DNA of 64,000 nucleotides from Paenibacillus phytorum (GTDB taxonomy: Bacteria > Bacillota > Bacilli > Paenibacillales > NBRC-103111), in contig NZ_WHOA01000092.1 in the NCBI RefSeq assembly GCF_013141715.1, forward strand, positions 1-64,000, written 5' to 3'. Positions 1 through 8,961 of the stretch are shown here, piece after piece; position 1 is the first letter of the stretch, and every line of letters begins with the position of its first letter. The notes under the pieces are model-generated. The model did no database searches and was not told the DNA's origin. It saw only the letters and a list, made by a program, of their open reading frames with translations. The position numbers and the translations under genes are program-made.

Positions 1-6
1 ATTCTA

Positions 7-111
7 CAACAATCTATCCTGTTTCTCTGGTTTTAAAGCTACTTTAGGCTAAAATTGTTGTATTTTTTGCAACAATCGCGTAGATAACGCGGAATAGCTA
101 GCTTATTGTTG
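7..111. repeat. Four alternating ATTGTTG / CAACAAT words
   Basis: The gene-free first 217 bases hold the 7-mer ATTGTTG four times in alternating orientation: CAACAAT at 7-13, ATTGTTG at 54-60, CAACAAT at 70-76 and ATTGTTG at 105-111. The middle pair can form a 7-bp stem with a 9-base loop. The stretch lies beyond the 3' end of the lacI-type gene, so it may be a terminator region or operator cluster for a gene left of the window. No coding region is seen here. Confidence 0.35.
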
Positions 112-217
112 TGCAAAGTACAACTTTACACGGATGTGGAAGCGAATGTTAAAGCATTACGTCTTTTGAACGTAGCCACTGCGTTGCATCAACCTTTATA
201 AACACTCTCACAGAGAC

Positions 218-1222
218 TTATAAATCTCTGTCTAGCGTGACGGATTCTCCATGGAGGACATGATGAGCGATAAGTGTCTCGGCAGGAACCTCTTCATTGT
301 TAATTTGGTTAATTAAGATGTCGGCTAGTTTAGTGCCGATTTCATCCACATTATAGTCAACTGTTGTTAGTGAGGGATTAATGTATTTTAATACATGAAT
401 GTTGTCGAAACCCATGAGTCCAATTTGTTCAGGTACTCGGATTTTACGGGATTTTAACCATTTCAGAATCTCAAGTGCGTACACGTCACTAGAGCACAAG
501 ATCGCGCTTTTGCTGTCCGTTTTCTCTATCAATTGCACCAATTCAGCCAAATAATTTTTCTGTGCGATGACGTTATGCCGCATATCGGAGATCTCATCAC
601 ATGCCTCGATAAAACCAAGATATCGTTGTTCGGGCACATAAATATTTTCTTTTCCCTTTCGCATAAGAGGCGGACTTAAGTAGATCAAGTGCCGATAGCC
701 TTGACTGGAAAGAAAGGCGACTGAGTCTCTGATCGCTTGCTTGTCGTCGATCCAAACATAAGGAAACGGGCCTGAAAGGCGATTGCCAAATGTTACGATA
801 GGTGTCCGCGAGCGAGTCAAAAGAGTTTCAAATTTTTTGTTGAAATTGGTCGGCAATAGTGCGATTCCGTCAACTCTACGATCTAACAAGTTGTTGATAT
901 ACTCTAGTTCTAGGTCCTTGTCCCGATTAGAAAGGACAAGATAGACGATATAGCCCCGTTTCCTAGCTTCGGCTTCGAATGCATGGAATAGCTGGGAGAA
1001 AATCTGGTTATGAATGTCAAACAGCACGATACCTAACGTTTTGGTATGTCCTTTGACAAGACTTTGAGCTAAAAAATGGGGGCGGTAGCCGAGCTCCTCT
1101 GCGACCCGCAGTATTTTCACACGAGTCTCCGGATTAATACCGGGACGGTTGTTTAGCGCCCGATCCACCGTTCCCCGTGTAACTCCGCACAGTTCGGCGA
1201 TTTGTTTACTGGTAATGTTCAT
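218..1222 (-). CDS. LacI-family transcriptional regulator
   Basis: A 334-residue sugar-responsive repressor of standard LacI length. Residues about 4-25 form the helix-turn-helix (SKQIAELCGVTRGTVDRALN), followed by the hinge (ELGYRPHFLAQSL) and a periplasmic-binding-protein-like ligand domain from about residue 60. It is divergent from a solute-binding protein, two permeases and a glycosidase, and the 415-base gap between them carries three related CG-centred palindromes. Local control of the importer is therefore the simplest reading (inference). The ligand is unknown but should be a product of the neighbouring GH116-like enzyme. The ATG at 1222 directly precedes the family-typical N-terminus. 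Confidence 0.93.
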   Translation of the reverse strand: MNITSKQIAELCGVTRGTVDRALNNRPGINPETRVKILRVAEELGYRPHFLAQSLVKGHTKTLGIVLFDIHNQIFSQLFHAFEAEARKRGYIVYLVLSNRDKDLELEYINNLLDRRVDGIALLPTNFNKKFETLLTRSRTPIVTFGNRLSGPFPYVWIDDKQAIRDSVAFLSSQGYRHLIYLSPPLMRKGKENIYVPEQRYLGFIEACDEISDMRHNVIAQKNYLAELVQLIEKTDSKSAILCSSDVYALEILKWLKSRKIRVPEQIGLMGFDNIHVLKYINPSLTTVDYNVDEIGTKLADILINQINNEEVPAETLIAHHVLHGESVTLDRDL

Positions 1223-1289
1223 GCGGCCTCCGTGAGAATGGGATCTAGTGGTCTAATCGTAGCTTAACAGAGCGGGCTGGTCAATACCC

Positions 1290-1303
1290 CGTGCTCGTGA
1301 ACG
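1290..1303. promoter_or_regulatory. LacI-type operator candidate A
   Basis: The 14-mer CGTGCTCGTGAACG is centred on C|G, as LacI-family operators usually are. It differs by one base from the reverse complement of site B. It is nearest the lacI-type start codon, so it could serve autoregulation. Confidence 0.5.
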
Positions 1304-1388
1304 ATATAAGAAAGAGTAAGTATAGGAAAGATGAACTAATTTGTAATAAAAGCGTTTACAAACATGAGGGCATTTGATAAGATAAGGT

Positions 1389-1402
1389 CGTTCACGTGCA
1401 CG
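1389..1402. promoter_or_regulatory. LacI-type operator candidate B
   Basis: The 14-mer CGTTCACGTGCACG is a near-palindrome centred on C|G between 1395 and 1396. It lies 99 bp from site A and 128 bp from site C, centre to centre. Confidence 0.5.
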
Positions 1403-1513
1403 ATTTACGCAATTGGAGCTCACATTGTTAATTTGCCACTCAGATGCAAGAAAAGTGGCGAGGGGGACGCCCCTATCGGTAATAGTATCTTCGGTACAAA
1501 TTTTTTTAGCCTT

Positions 1514-1533
1514 TTCCGTGCACGTGCACGGAA
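1514..1533. promoter_or_regulatory. LacI-type operator candidate C, perfect 20-bp palindrome
   Basis: TTCCGTGCAC is followed immediately by its exact reverse complement, giving a 20-bp perfect palindrome whose core CGTGCACGTGCACG matches sites A and B. It lies 104 bases upstream of the solute-binding-protein start, where a repressor could block the importer promoter. No other gene-like content is seen in 1223-1637. Confidence 0.6.
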
Positions 1534-1637
1534 CTAATCTTCGACCATGATTCAACAACATAGACAGACATCTGGCTGCACCGGGCTAGCTGTTCCGGTA
1601 GTGCGTCCCACAATCTGTTAAGGATGGTGTCTCGAAT

Positions 1638-2906
1638 ATGAAAAAGGCTTGGGTCCTATTATTGATTCTTTCTCTTGGGTGGTCACTAGTCGCATGCAGC
1701 TCGGAAGGTAATACTACTGCAAACAAATCAGGTAAAGCCGAACTTACGTTAGTCTGGAGCAAGAATGAAGCATCCGATGAACAACTTACGAATATTTTGG
1801 CCGAGTTCAATAAGCTTAACCCCGATATCACAGTGAAGAGGGTCGAAGTGGTCAGCAATGGTTGGGCCGATTATTTTAATAAGATTCAGACAATGATTGC
1901 TGGCGGCAAATCGCCTGACGTTATTCGCGTAGCCATCGAAGGTATCCAGATGTTTGCCAAACAGGACCTTCTTCTCCCGCTGGATCCATATATGAAAACA
2001 GATCCCGGTGCTTTGGAAAACTATAGTGATCTGCATCCAAAGCTTCAATCGCCTTTCGTTATTGACAATAAAACGTACGGCTTTGTTTGGGACTGGAATA
2101 ACGTTGTTATGCACTTCAATACCGATCTTCTCAAGCAAGCCGGGCTATCCGTTCCAAATAAAGGCTGGACGAAGGATGACTTCCTCCAGTACGCTCAAAA
2201 GTTGACTTCGGAGAAGGATGGCAAGAAAACATTCGGTTTTGCGATTCCGAATTATTATTTTGGAGCATCTGCATGGTTGTTTAACAATGATGCGAGTGTT
2301 CTGAATGACGGTATGACTACGAGTAAGTTAGATGATCCGAATGCGATCGAGATGATGCAATTTTTCCAGGACCTAATTTACAAATATAAAGTTGCGCCGG
2401 TTCCAGACCCCAAAGATAACCAAATCCAGATGTTGATCAACGGTCAGATTGCCATGATATCAGCAGGTAAATGGCCATTCGGTACCTATGACAAAAATAA
2501 ATTCACGAACATTGATGTACAGTTTTTGCCGACGTTCAAGACGAACAAAGTTATTTTCGGTTCAGGGGCGTTCCCTGTGCTTAAATCAACCAAATATCCG
2601 GAAGCGGCATATAAACTCGCAGCTTTCCTCAGCGGCGTCTATTCGCAGAAAACGACGCTTTCCAACACATCTATTCCAACCCGCATCTCTGTCATGAACG
2701 AAGTATTGCCGAAGACACCTGCTCAGAATTGGAAAGTATATGCAGAAAGCGCCGATATTGCCAAGGCGGTAGAAGCTCCGATGCAGTATGGTGAAATCCA
2801 GGGAGTATTCGATCGGCATGTATCGGAGATCCTGTCTAACCAGTCCGATGCAGCGACGGCAATGAAGAAAGCCAAACAAGAAATCGATGCCATCCTGAAA
2901 AAATGA
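1638..2906 (+). CDS. ABC sugar transporter, substrate-binding lipoprotein (family 1)
   Basis: A 422-residue extracellular sugar-binding protein. The signal peptide ends in a lipobox with the lipidated cysteine at residue 20 (LVACSS), which anchors it to the outer face of the membrane. The body has the family-1 pattern: a beta-strand start (ELTLVWSKNEASDEQL), a central TWNNVV-like region (DWNNVVMHFNTDLLKQAG) and a C-terminal helical lobe. Two permease genes follow at once, so this is the capture subunit of an MsmEFG-type importer. The substrate is not readable from sequence; a GH116-like glycosidase downstream suggests a beta-linked oligosaccharide. Confidence 0.93.
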   Translation: MKKAWVLLLILSLGWSLVACSSEGNTTANKSGKAELTLVWSKNEASDEQLTNILAEFNKLNPDITVKRVEVVSNGWADYFNKIQTMIAGGKSPDVIRVAIEGIQMFAKQDLLLPLDPYMKTDPGALENYSDLHPKLQSPFVIDNKTYGFVWDWNNVVMHFNTDLLKQAGLSVPNKGWTKDDFLQYAQKLTSEKDGKKTFGFAIPNYYFGASAWLFNNDASVLNDGMTTSKLDDPNAIEMMQFFQDLIYKYKVAPVPDPKDNQIQMLINGQIAMISAGKWPFGTYDKNKFTNIDVQFLPTFKTNKVIFGSGAFPVLKSTKYPEAAYKLAAFLSGVYSQKTTLSNTSIPTRISVMNEVLPKTPAQNWKVYAESADIAKAVEAPMQYGEIQGVFDRHVSEILSNQSDAATAMKKAKQEIDAILKK

Positions 2907-2978
2907 TGCTGACTCGTGGTATGCTTGCGGCGGTCCAATCGGATCGCCCGGCGTCCCGATTCATGGGAGGGATCTAGC

Positions 2979-3872
2979 GTGGCAGTCAATCGTAAAATGT
3001 CCAACATCATTGTCGGGTTCTTATTTCTGTCGCCTGCTTTGCTATTTTTTATTATATTTATCGGCGAACCGGTTGTGGCAACCATTTATCTCAGTTTCAC
3101 GAAGTACAACGTAATCACGCCAGCCAAATGGATCGGTTTTGACAACATGAAACATTTACTTGTTGATGATCGGTTATGGCTTACCTATGGCAATACGATC
3201 AAGTATGTTGCGATTTTAACGCCGATGCACGTTATTCTCGGGCTGTTAATTGCATTAGCGGTTAACCGGAATATAGCCAAAGGGTGGAAATATCTGTACC
3301 GTACGATTTTCTATTTCCCGGTATTAGCGACTTCTGCTGCTGTCGCCGTCGCTTGGCAATTCATTTTCAGCAAGGACTTCGGCATTCTAAATTACTTTCT
3401 TAGCAAGTTTGGTGTTGACCCGATTCCTTGGATGCAATCGCCTCAGTGGGTGTACCTGGCCGTTGCGATTTATAGTTTTTGGAAATTTATAGGCAATGCA
3501 TTTCTTTACTATTTGATCGGCCTTCAAAGCATTCCTGAGCCGCTCTATGAAGCAGCCGAAATTGATGGTGCAAGCAAAATGCAGCGTTTCTTCTTCATCA
3601 CACTGCCGATGCTTTCCCCTACCATATTCTTCGTTCTGGTTACTACGCTGATTGGTGCGACGCAAATATTCGATGAACCATACCTTATCACCGGGGGCGG
3701 TCCTGGCGATGCTTCGCGTTCGGTGAACATGTATATCTATGAGGTCGCCTTCCAACATCATGAGATGGGGTATGCATCTACGCTCTCACTCAGTCTGTTC
3801 TTGATCATTCTGTGCGTGACGATCTTGCAATTTTCCATCAGCCATAAGTGGGTAAATTACGATCGGGACTAA
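2979..3872 (+). CDS. ABC sugar transporter permease (MalF/UgpA type)
   Basis: A 297-residue integral membrane subunit with about six membrane segments; the first is at residues 13-33. The ATPase-docking EAA loop begins at E191 (EAAEIDGASKMQRFF). The start is taken as GTG at 2979, because GGGAGG sits at 2965-2970 and the protein then begins directly before the first hydrophobic segment. An upstream in-frame ATG at 2916 would add 21 polar residues and lacks a site of this quality. It is cotranscribed with the binding protein and the next permease. No ATPase gene is present nearby. Confidence 0.92.
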   Translation: MAVNRKMSNIIVGFLFLSPALLFFIIFIGEPVVATIYLSFTKYNVITPAKWIGFDNMKHLLVDDRLWLTYGNTIKYVAILTPMHVILGLLIALAVNRNIAKGWKYLYRTIFYFPVLATSAAVAVAWQFIFSKDFGILNYFLSKFGVDPIPWMQSPQWVYLAVAIYSFWKFIGNAFLYYLIGLQSIPEPLYEAAEIDGASKMQRFFFITLPMLSPTIFFVLVTTLIGATQIFDEPYLITGGGPGDASRSVNMYIYEVAFQHHEMGYASTLSLSLFLIILCVTILQFSISHKWVNYDRD

Positions 3873-3888
3873 AAGGGAGTTGATACTT

Positions 3889-4761
3889 GTGGAGGTTACC
3901 AAGCTGCGGGTTGCAGGGACGGCTAGAAGAACCGTGAGGCGAATCAAACTAGAACGCATCATATTGGATGGCGCTTTGCTTGTGTTCTCTTTTCTCATGC
4001 TCACCCCTTTCCTTTGGATTTTCTCCACCTCGCTGCGTCTGCCGAAAGATTCGTTCTCACTGCCGCCTGCCATTTTTCCGACAGCGTGGCACATCGGCAA
4101 CTATGCAGAGGTGTTCGCAAAGGTACCGTTTTCCGATTTTATTTTCAATAGCTTGAAAATTTGCTTGATCATCGTGATTGGGCATATATTCATCTCAAGC
4201 ATGGCGGCTTTTGCCTTCTCTCGTATTGCTTTTCCAGGACGCAACGTCCTTTTTCTCGTCTTTCTTTCCGGACTTATGATCCCTGGGCAGGTAACGATCA
4301 TTCCTCAGTTCATTCTGATGTCGAAGTTAGGTTTGGTCGATACACACTTAGCGCTCATTTTGCCGGGCCTTATCAACCCATTCGGAATATTCATGATTCG
4401 GCAAACCATGATGTCCATATCCTATACGTATGACGAAGCTGCTTATATGGACGGTGCTAGCCGATTATGGGTTTTCCTTAAAGTCATCCTTCCCATGTCG
4501 TTTCCGGCGATTGCCGTTACCTCGGTAATAAGTTTCATCGCGCATTGGAACGATTTTTTCCGCCCTTTAATTTTTCTGAATTCCTTCGAAAAAATGACGC
4601 TGCCGATCGGTATGACGGCATTAACCGGAGCGTTCGGGACGGGGAATTTGTCTTCTATCCTGGCAGGGGTGACATTGTCGCTTATCGTTCCGCTGCTCTT
4701 TTATATTTTCGGACAAAAATACTTGCTTGATGGCATTACGGCGGGTGGACTTAAACTGTGA
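3889..4761 (+). CDS. ABC sugar transporter permease (MalG/UgpE type)
   Basis: The second membrane subunit, 290 residues. The MalG-type EAA loop starts at E183 (EAAYMDGASRLW), and the protein ends in the usual GG-L-K-L tail (ITAGGLKL). GTG at 3889 is chosen because AAGGGAG at 3873-3879 sits nine bases upstream; a TTG at 3880 would leave no spacing. It pairs with the preceding permease to form the transmembrane channel and needs an external ATPase. Confidence 0.92.
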   Translation: MEVTKLRVAGTARRTVRRIKLERIILDGALLVFSFLMLTPFLWIFSTSLRLPKDSFSLPPAIFPTAWHIGNYAEVFAKVPFSDFIFNSLKICLIIVIGHIFISSMAAFAFSRIAFPGRNVLFLVFLSGLMIPGQVTIIPQFILMSKLGLVDTHLALILPGLINPFGIFMIRQTMMSISYTYDEAAYMDGASRLWVFLKVILPMSFPAIAVTSVISFIAHWNDFFRPLIFLNSFEKMTLPIGMTALTGAFGTGNLSSILAGVTLSLIVPLLFYIFGQKYLLDGITAGGLKL

Positions 4762-4811
4762 GTGCCTGTCAGGATTTATGAAATCAGTTAGGAACTTAAG
4801 GAGGCTAAGAA

Positions 4812-7439
4812 ATGAGCAACAATATAGTAAACGAAAAGTTTCGTATGGACAAAAATTTTATGTATACAGGCGCCAAGACGAGCCAAATCTCTTTTCCGCT
4901 TGGCGGGATTGGAACGGGAAGTATCGGTCTCGCCGGTAACGGACGGTTGATTGATTGGGAAATTTTCAACCGGCCCAACAAGCTGAGCTTTAACGGATTC
5001 TCTTTCTTTGCCGTAAAGGCGGAATGCAAGGGTGAGGTCAAACTGACCAAAGTGCTCAATGGGGATATGCAGGCACCGTACACTGGAGAAGGGAAAGGCA
5101 AATACGAGGGTTATGGGTACGGACCCAGACGGGAAAACATGGCCGGATTTCCGCACTTTACGAATACATCGTTCCGTGGACAATTCCCGTTCGCAGAGAT
5201 GAGCTTCGACGATGCTGATGACCCGATCACGGTCAAACTAACAGCCTTTAATCCATTCATTCCTCTGAATGATCGGGATTCATCTATACCTTGTGCCATT
5301 TTCGAATATGAGGTGACTAATCGGTCAGCGGATGAGTTGGAGATCAGTGTGGTCGGCAATGTGTCAAATCCGTTTCGTCAGGGAGCGGTCAATGAAGCGG
5401 TGGAATTCGGCGGACGAAGTGCCATCCGTATGTCTTCCACACAGTATGAAGCGGACGAAGCGGAATTCGGCGATCTGACGTTGATGACTGACAATGATGA
5501 CGTCAGCTACCAATCGTATTGGTACCGTGGTGGATGGTTCGATAACTTGACCGTATTCTGGAAGGATTTCCGTCGGCCAGGCCGCTTTCAGGAGCGAAAT
5601 TACGAAGGACCGCGTGAGCTTGATGCGAAAAGGCTGCATGAAAAGCATCAGGATGTTGGCCTGCTGAGCGGGCATCGCACTGTAGCGGCTGGTGGGAAGG
5701 TTAAATTCCGCTTCGTGCTTGCCTGGAACTTTCCGAATTGCGTCAACTTCTGGAATCCAGGCAGTGGGGAAGATAGCGGCCGACTACCTTCTTGGAAAAA
5801 CTACTACTCGACGGTGTTCCGTGACTCCACCGATACGGCAAATTACATCATGGAACACTATGACCGATTGAACAAGGAGACGCGGTTGTTCCAAGAGACA
5901 CTGTTCCGTTCTACACTTCCCGACACTGTGATTGACGCAATTAGCAGCAATATTTCGATCCTAAAATCCCCTACTGTACTGCGTTTGACTGACGGGACAC
6001 TTTACGGTTTCGAGGGTGTTCATACGAACGAAGGCTCGTGTGAAGGTTCCTGCTCGCATGTATGGAATTACGAGCAGGCGACAGCCTTCTTGTTCCCGGC
6101 TCTTGCCCGTTCGATGCGAAACATCGAGTACAAACACGCCCAGTTTGAGAATGGAAAAATGGCGTTCCGCCTCATGCTGCCGGCCGAGCGAACGACTCGT
6201 GATAACACGTTCAGGGCGGCAGCCGACGGTCAGATGGGAGGCGTGATTAAGTCCTACAGGGAATGGAAAATTTCAGGCGATACGGAATGGCTGCGCTCGA
6301 TTTGGCCGAATGTTCGTAAAGCTCTCGAATATGCCTGGGATCCTACAAACGAAGACCAATGGGATGCCGACAAGGACGGTGTCATGGAAGGGCGCCAACA
6401 TCATACGCTGGACATGGAATTGTTCGGCCCCAATTCTTGGCTAACGAGCATGTACTTGACTGCGTTGAAGGCGGCAGCAGAGATGGCAAAAGCACTCGGT
6501 GAACAGGAGATTGCGGCAGAGTACGATGCTCTTTGCGCCAAAGGGTCCGCTTGGACGAATGAGCATCTGTTCAATGGCCGGTACTTCCATCAGTTGGTCG
6601 ATCTCAAAGATCAATCAGTCCTCGAAAAATATGGTGCGGAAGAAGTGTACTGGAATGACGAGGCAGGAGAGCATAAATACCAGATTGGTGAAGGCTGCGG
6701 CATAGATCAAGTACTCGGGCAATGGTTTGCTCATCTTGTCGGTCTCGGTTATGTCCTTGATCCTGTGAAAGTGAAACGAGCGGTCCAATCGATTTATGAC
6801 AATAATTATATCGAGAATTTACGCGATTTTCCGAATGCCTGCCGCATTTATGGATTAAATGACGAATCTGGCCTGATGATCTGTACTTGGCCTGACGAGA
6901 ACAGTCCGGTAGTGCCGGTTCCTTATGCAGACGAATGCATGAATGGCTTCGAATATCAAGCTTCTTGCCATATGATTTATGAAGGGTTCGTGATGGAAGG
7001 ATTGAATGCCGTTAAGTCTATCCGCGACCGATATGATGGAGAGCGCCGCAACCCATGGAACGAATTCGAATGCGGCAGCAATTATGCACGTTCGATGGCT
7101 TCCTATGGCCTGCTTCTTGCTCTAAGCGGCTTCGAATATGATATGGTAGGCGGACATATCGGCTTTAGCCCAAGATGGCAAGCAGAAGATTTCCGTTGTT
7201 TCTGGAGCTTGAACGATGGTTGGGGCGAGTTTCGCAGCAGCGATGGACAGCTGGAATTAGAGGTAATGATGGGGGAACTAAGGTTGTCCAGCTTTGGAAG
7301 TGGACAGTTGGTTGAGCGAGACGTGAAGAGCGTAACGATTGGCGGGAAAAGCGTCTCCTTTGAACAGGCAGAGGGAAATCTGATATGGAAAGAAAAAATA
7401 GTTCTTGAACCGCAAACCATACTTGTCCTACAGTTTTAA
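4812..7439 (+). CDS. GH116-like glycosidase (bacterial GBA2-type, DUF608)
   Basis: An 875-residue enzyme with no signal peptide, hence probably cytoplasmic and acting on imported oligosaccharide. The N-terminal beta-sandwich starts with the family signature (FPLGGIGTGSIGLAGNGR). The C-terminal (alpha/alpha)6 catalytic domain starts near residue 360. The acid/base is probably D534 in the HHTLDMELFGPNSW segment. The nucleophile should be one of the glutamates at 401-411, just before HVWNYEQ, but which one cannot be told from this sequence alone. Characterised GH116 members are beta-glucosidases or beta-xylosidases; the substrate here is not known. It follows the importer genes by 50 bases with its own AAGGAGG, so it is likely the last gene of that operon. 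Confidence 0.85.
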   Translation: MSNNIVNEKFRMDKNFMYTGAKTSQISFPLGGIGTGSIGLAGNGRLIDWEIFNRPNKLSFNGFSFFAVKAECKGEVKLTKVLNGDMQAPYTGEGKGKYEGYGYGPRRENMAGFPHFTNTSFRGQFPFAEMSFDDADDPITVKLTAFNPFIPLNDRDSSIPCAIFEYEVTNRSADELEISVVGNVSNPFRQGAVNEAVEFGGRSAIRMSSTQYEADEAEFGDLTLMTDNDDVSYQSYWYRGGWFDNLTVFWKDFRRPGRFQERNYEGPRELDAKRLHEKHQDVGLLSGHRTVAAGGKVKFRFVLAWNFPNCVNFWNPGSGEDSGRLPSWKNYYSTVFRDSTDTANYIMEHYDRLNKETRLFQETLFRSTLPDTVIDAISSNISILKSPTVLRLTDGTLYGFEGVHTNEGSCEGSCSHVWNYEQATAFLFPALARSMRNIEYKHAQFENGKMAFRLMLPAERTTRDNTFRAAADGQMGGVIKSYREWKISGDTEWLRSIWPNVRKALEYAWDPTNEDQWDADKDGVMEGRQHHTLDMELFGPNSWLTSMYLTALKAAAEMAKALGEQEIAAEYDALCAKGSAWTNEHLFNGRYFHQLVDLKDQSVLEKYGAEEVYWNDEAGEHKYQIGEGCGIDQVLGQWFAHLVGLGYVLDPVKVKRAVQSIYDNNYIENLRDFPNACRIYGLNDESGLMICTWPDENSPVVPVPYADECMNGFEYQASCHMIYEGFVMEGLNAVKSIRDRYDGERRNPWNEFECGSNYARSMASYGLLLALSGFEYDMVGGHIGFSPRWQAEDFRCFWSLNDGWGEFRSSDGQLELEVMMGELRLSSFGSGQLVERDVKSVTIGGKSVSFEQAEGNLIWKEKIVLEPQTILVLQF

Positions 7440-7508
7440 TACACATGTGTCGGAGCTGGCCCTTCATCTTGTTGGGCTTGCTTTGATATTGAATGGAGGC
7501 TATGGAAC

Positions 7509-8342
7509 ATGGATGCAAACGAAGTAATTGAATCGGTTGTTGGGCAATTACGTAATGTCCCGGGTATCAGGGCAGTCGTGTTGGGCGGATCTCGGGCCCG
7601 TGGTACAGAAACACCGGAATCCGACATTGACATTGGACTCTACTATCAGTCTGGGTACCCGATCGACACGGATGCTCTTGATAGATTAGCATCGGCACTA
7701 GACGACGAAGGTCGTAGCGGACTAATTACGCGACTAGGCGGATGGGGACCGTGGATTAATGGCGGCGGCTGGTTAAATGTGGGAGGGTATTCATTGGACC
7801 TACTCTACCGTGATATTGAGAACGTAACTGGAGTGATCAACGATTGCCGCCAAGGGAGGATCGACATCCATTATCAGCCAGGGCATCCTCATGGATTTTG
7901 CACATCCATATACATGGGAGAAGCGGCGTATTGCCGACCACTCTGGGATCCGGATGGCCTTGTCGCTGAAATGAAGACGTTGACAGATCCGTATCCGGAT
8001 ACCCTTAGGCAAGCGACAGTCTCCAAGTTTATGTGGGAAGCTGAATTTTCCGTATCGAATGCCAAAAAAGCATGGAGTCGCAAGGACGTTTCTTATGCGG
8101 CAGGTCATCTCTTTCGGACCGTAAGTTGTTTGACTCAAGTATTATTTGCCTGCAATGGAGTTTATCTTCTGAACGAAAAAGGGGCGGTAGCTCAGTGCAG
8201 TCGTTTTCAATTGGCTCCAATTGATTTCGAGTCACGCGTTCAGGAAGGCTTTGCCTGTTTGACAGCTGAGCATTCTGATTTGTCCAAGGCAATTAGCCAA
8301 TTTGACGTGCTCGTCCGTGAAACGGCAGAGATTGCTTTATAA
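7509..8342 (+). CDS. Nucleotidyltransferase-domain protein (MNT/KNTase fold)
   Basis: A 277-residue soluble protein with the minimal nucleotidyltransferase signature. GGSRARG starts at residue 26 and the metal-binding pair D39/D41 lies in ESDIDIG. The C-terminal helical half resembles the substrate or accessory region of aminoglycoside adenylyltransferases and related orphan enzymes. The acceptor substrate is unknown. It follows the glycosidase by 69 bases with a GGAGG-like site but has no obvious link to sugar use. It could be a resistance-like or housekeeping transferase; no antitoxin-like partner is adjacent. Confidence 0.8.
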   Translation: MDANEVIESVVGQLRNVPGIRAVVLGGSRARGTETPESDIDIGLYYQSGYPIDTDALDRLASALDDEGRSGLITRLGGWGPWINGGGWLNVGGYSLDLLYRDIENVTGVINDCRQGRIDIHYQPGHPHGFCTSIYMGEAAYCRPLWDPDGLVAEMKTLTDPYPDTLRQATVSKFMWEAEFSVSNAKKAWSRKDVSYAAGHLFRTVSCLTQVLFACNGVYLLNEKGAVAQCSRFQLAPIDFESRVQEGFACLTAEHSDLSKAISQFDVLVRETAEIAL

Positions 8343-8431
8343 ACGAACTTTCATGCAAAAAGTGCAGCTGATTTCTGCTCAAACAAGCTTTCGATAGGCA
8401 GAAGCTGCAAAAACTACATCAAGATTAACCG

Positions 8432-8463
8432 ATTCAGGCTAAAAGGCCGGATTTGGCCTGAAT
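8432..8463 (+). terminator. Hairpin in the 8343-8669 gene-free stretch
   Basis: ATTCAGGC at 8432-8439 pairs with GCCTGAAT at 8456-8463, with extra AAA/TTT pairs inside. A second imperfect stem, with arms ending in GCAGC and GCTGC, lies at about 8364-8411. Neither is followed by a strong T run, so these may stop transcription only weakly. Nothing coding is supported in 8343-8669. Confidence 0.4.
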
Positions 8464-8669
8464 TTGATGTATAAAATGCATGATTACTCGCCCGATGAGT
8501 CACTTTCAACAAATTTTGATGTACTTTTTACATCTATGCTTGTCGAGAGCCACCCTCACCCCAAACCATACTTCTGGGGATGCCCAAAAGCCGCTTTGGA
8601 TGTTATGTGTCTCTGCCAAGTATAGAATCGGCATATTAATCCAAACTATGGTTGATGGAGGTGATCAAT

Positions 8670-8828
8670 TTGAAAGACAAGTCCCAATCCAACCATAACG
8701 AGCCGACAATTGCACCGGGTATGAACACGCATGATCCACTTGAAAAAAAAGCGACCGAAGAAGATATTGAAAAGGGCGATGCTACTTCAGTGACTCGGTT
8801 ATACTTGGATCGTACCCCAGAAGACTAA
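8670..8828 (+). CDS. Small hydrophilic protein, 52 aa
   Basis: TTG start preceded by a strong GGAGGTGAT at 8657-8665; the reading frame ends with TAA at 8826. The product is charged and lacks cysteine, membrane segments and any recognised domain (middle part DPLEKKATEEDIEKGDA). Its size and composition resemble the small, often sporulation-linked, uncharacterised proteins of bacilli, but this is only a resemblance. A weak terminator follows, so it appears to be a monocistronic unit. Confidence 0.6.
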   Translation: MKDKSQSNHNEPTIAPGMNTHDPLEKKATEEDIEKGDATSVTRLYLDRTPED

Positions 8829-8843
8829 AGTCATTCATAAATC

Positions 8844-8876
8844 TCCCATTGGCCGAAAATGGCTAACGGGATTTTG
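8844..8876 (+). terminator. Probable terminator after the 52-aa gene
   Basis: A stem with arms TCCCATTGGCC and GGCTAACGGGA (one G-T wobble and one mismatch) is followed by ATTTTGTTAT. Confidence 0.5.
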
Positions 8877-8961
8877 TTATATGTAATCCAGATAAAAAAC
8901 ATACAAGCGGAAAGGTTGACTTCTACATGATTAGCAGCCGGTGTAAAAGGAACGGACGAAC

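Noticed and set aside
1253..1561. 102-codon minus-strand open frame between lacI and the importer
   Set aside because: It covers all three operator palindromes, has no ribosome binding site and encodes no recognisable protein.
7509..8342. Nucleotidyltransferase as toxin of a MNT/HEPN pair
   Set aside because: No adjacent HEPN or antitoxin gene, and the protein is much longer than typical MNT antitoxins.
8480..8698. 72-codon plus-strand frame before the 52-aa gene
   Set aside because: No ribosome binding site, and it overlaps the better supported TTG-start gene in another frame.
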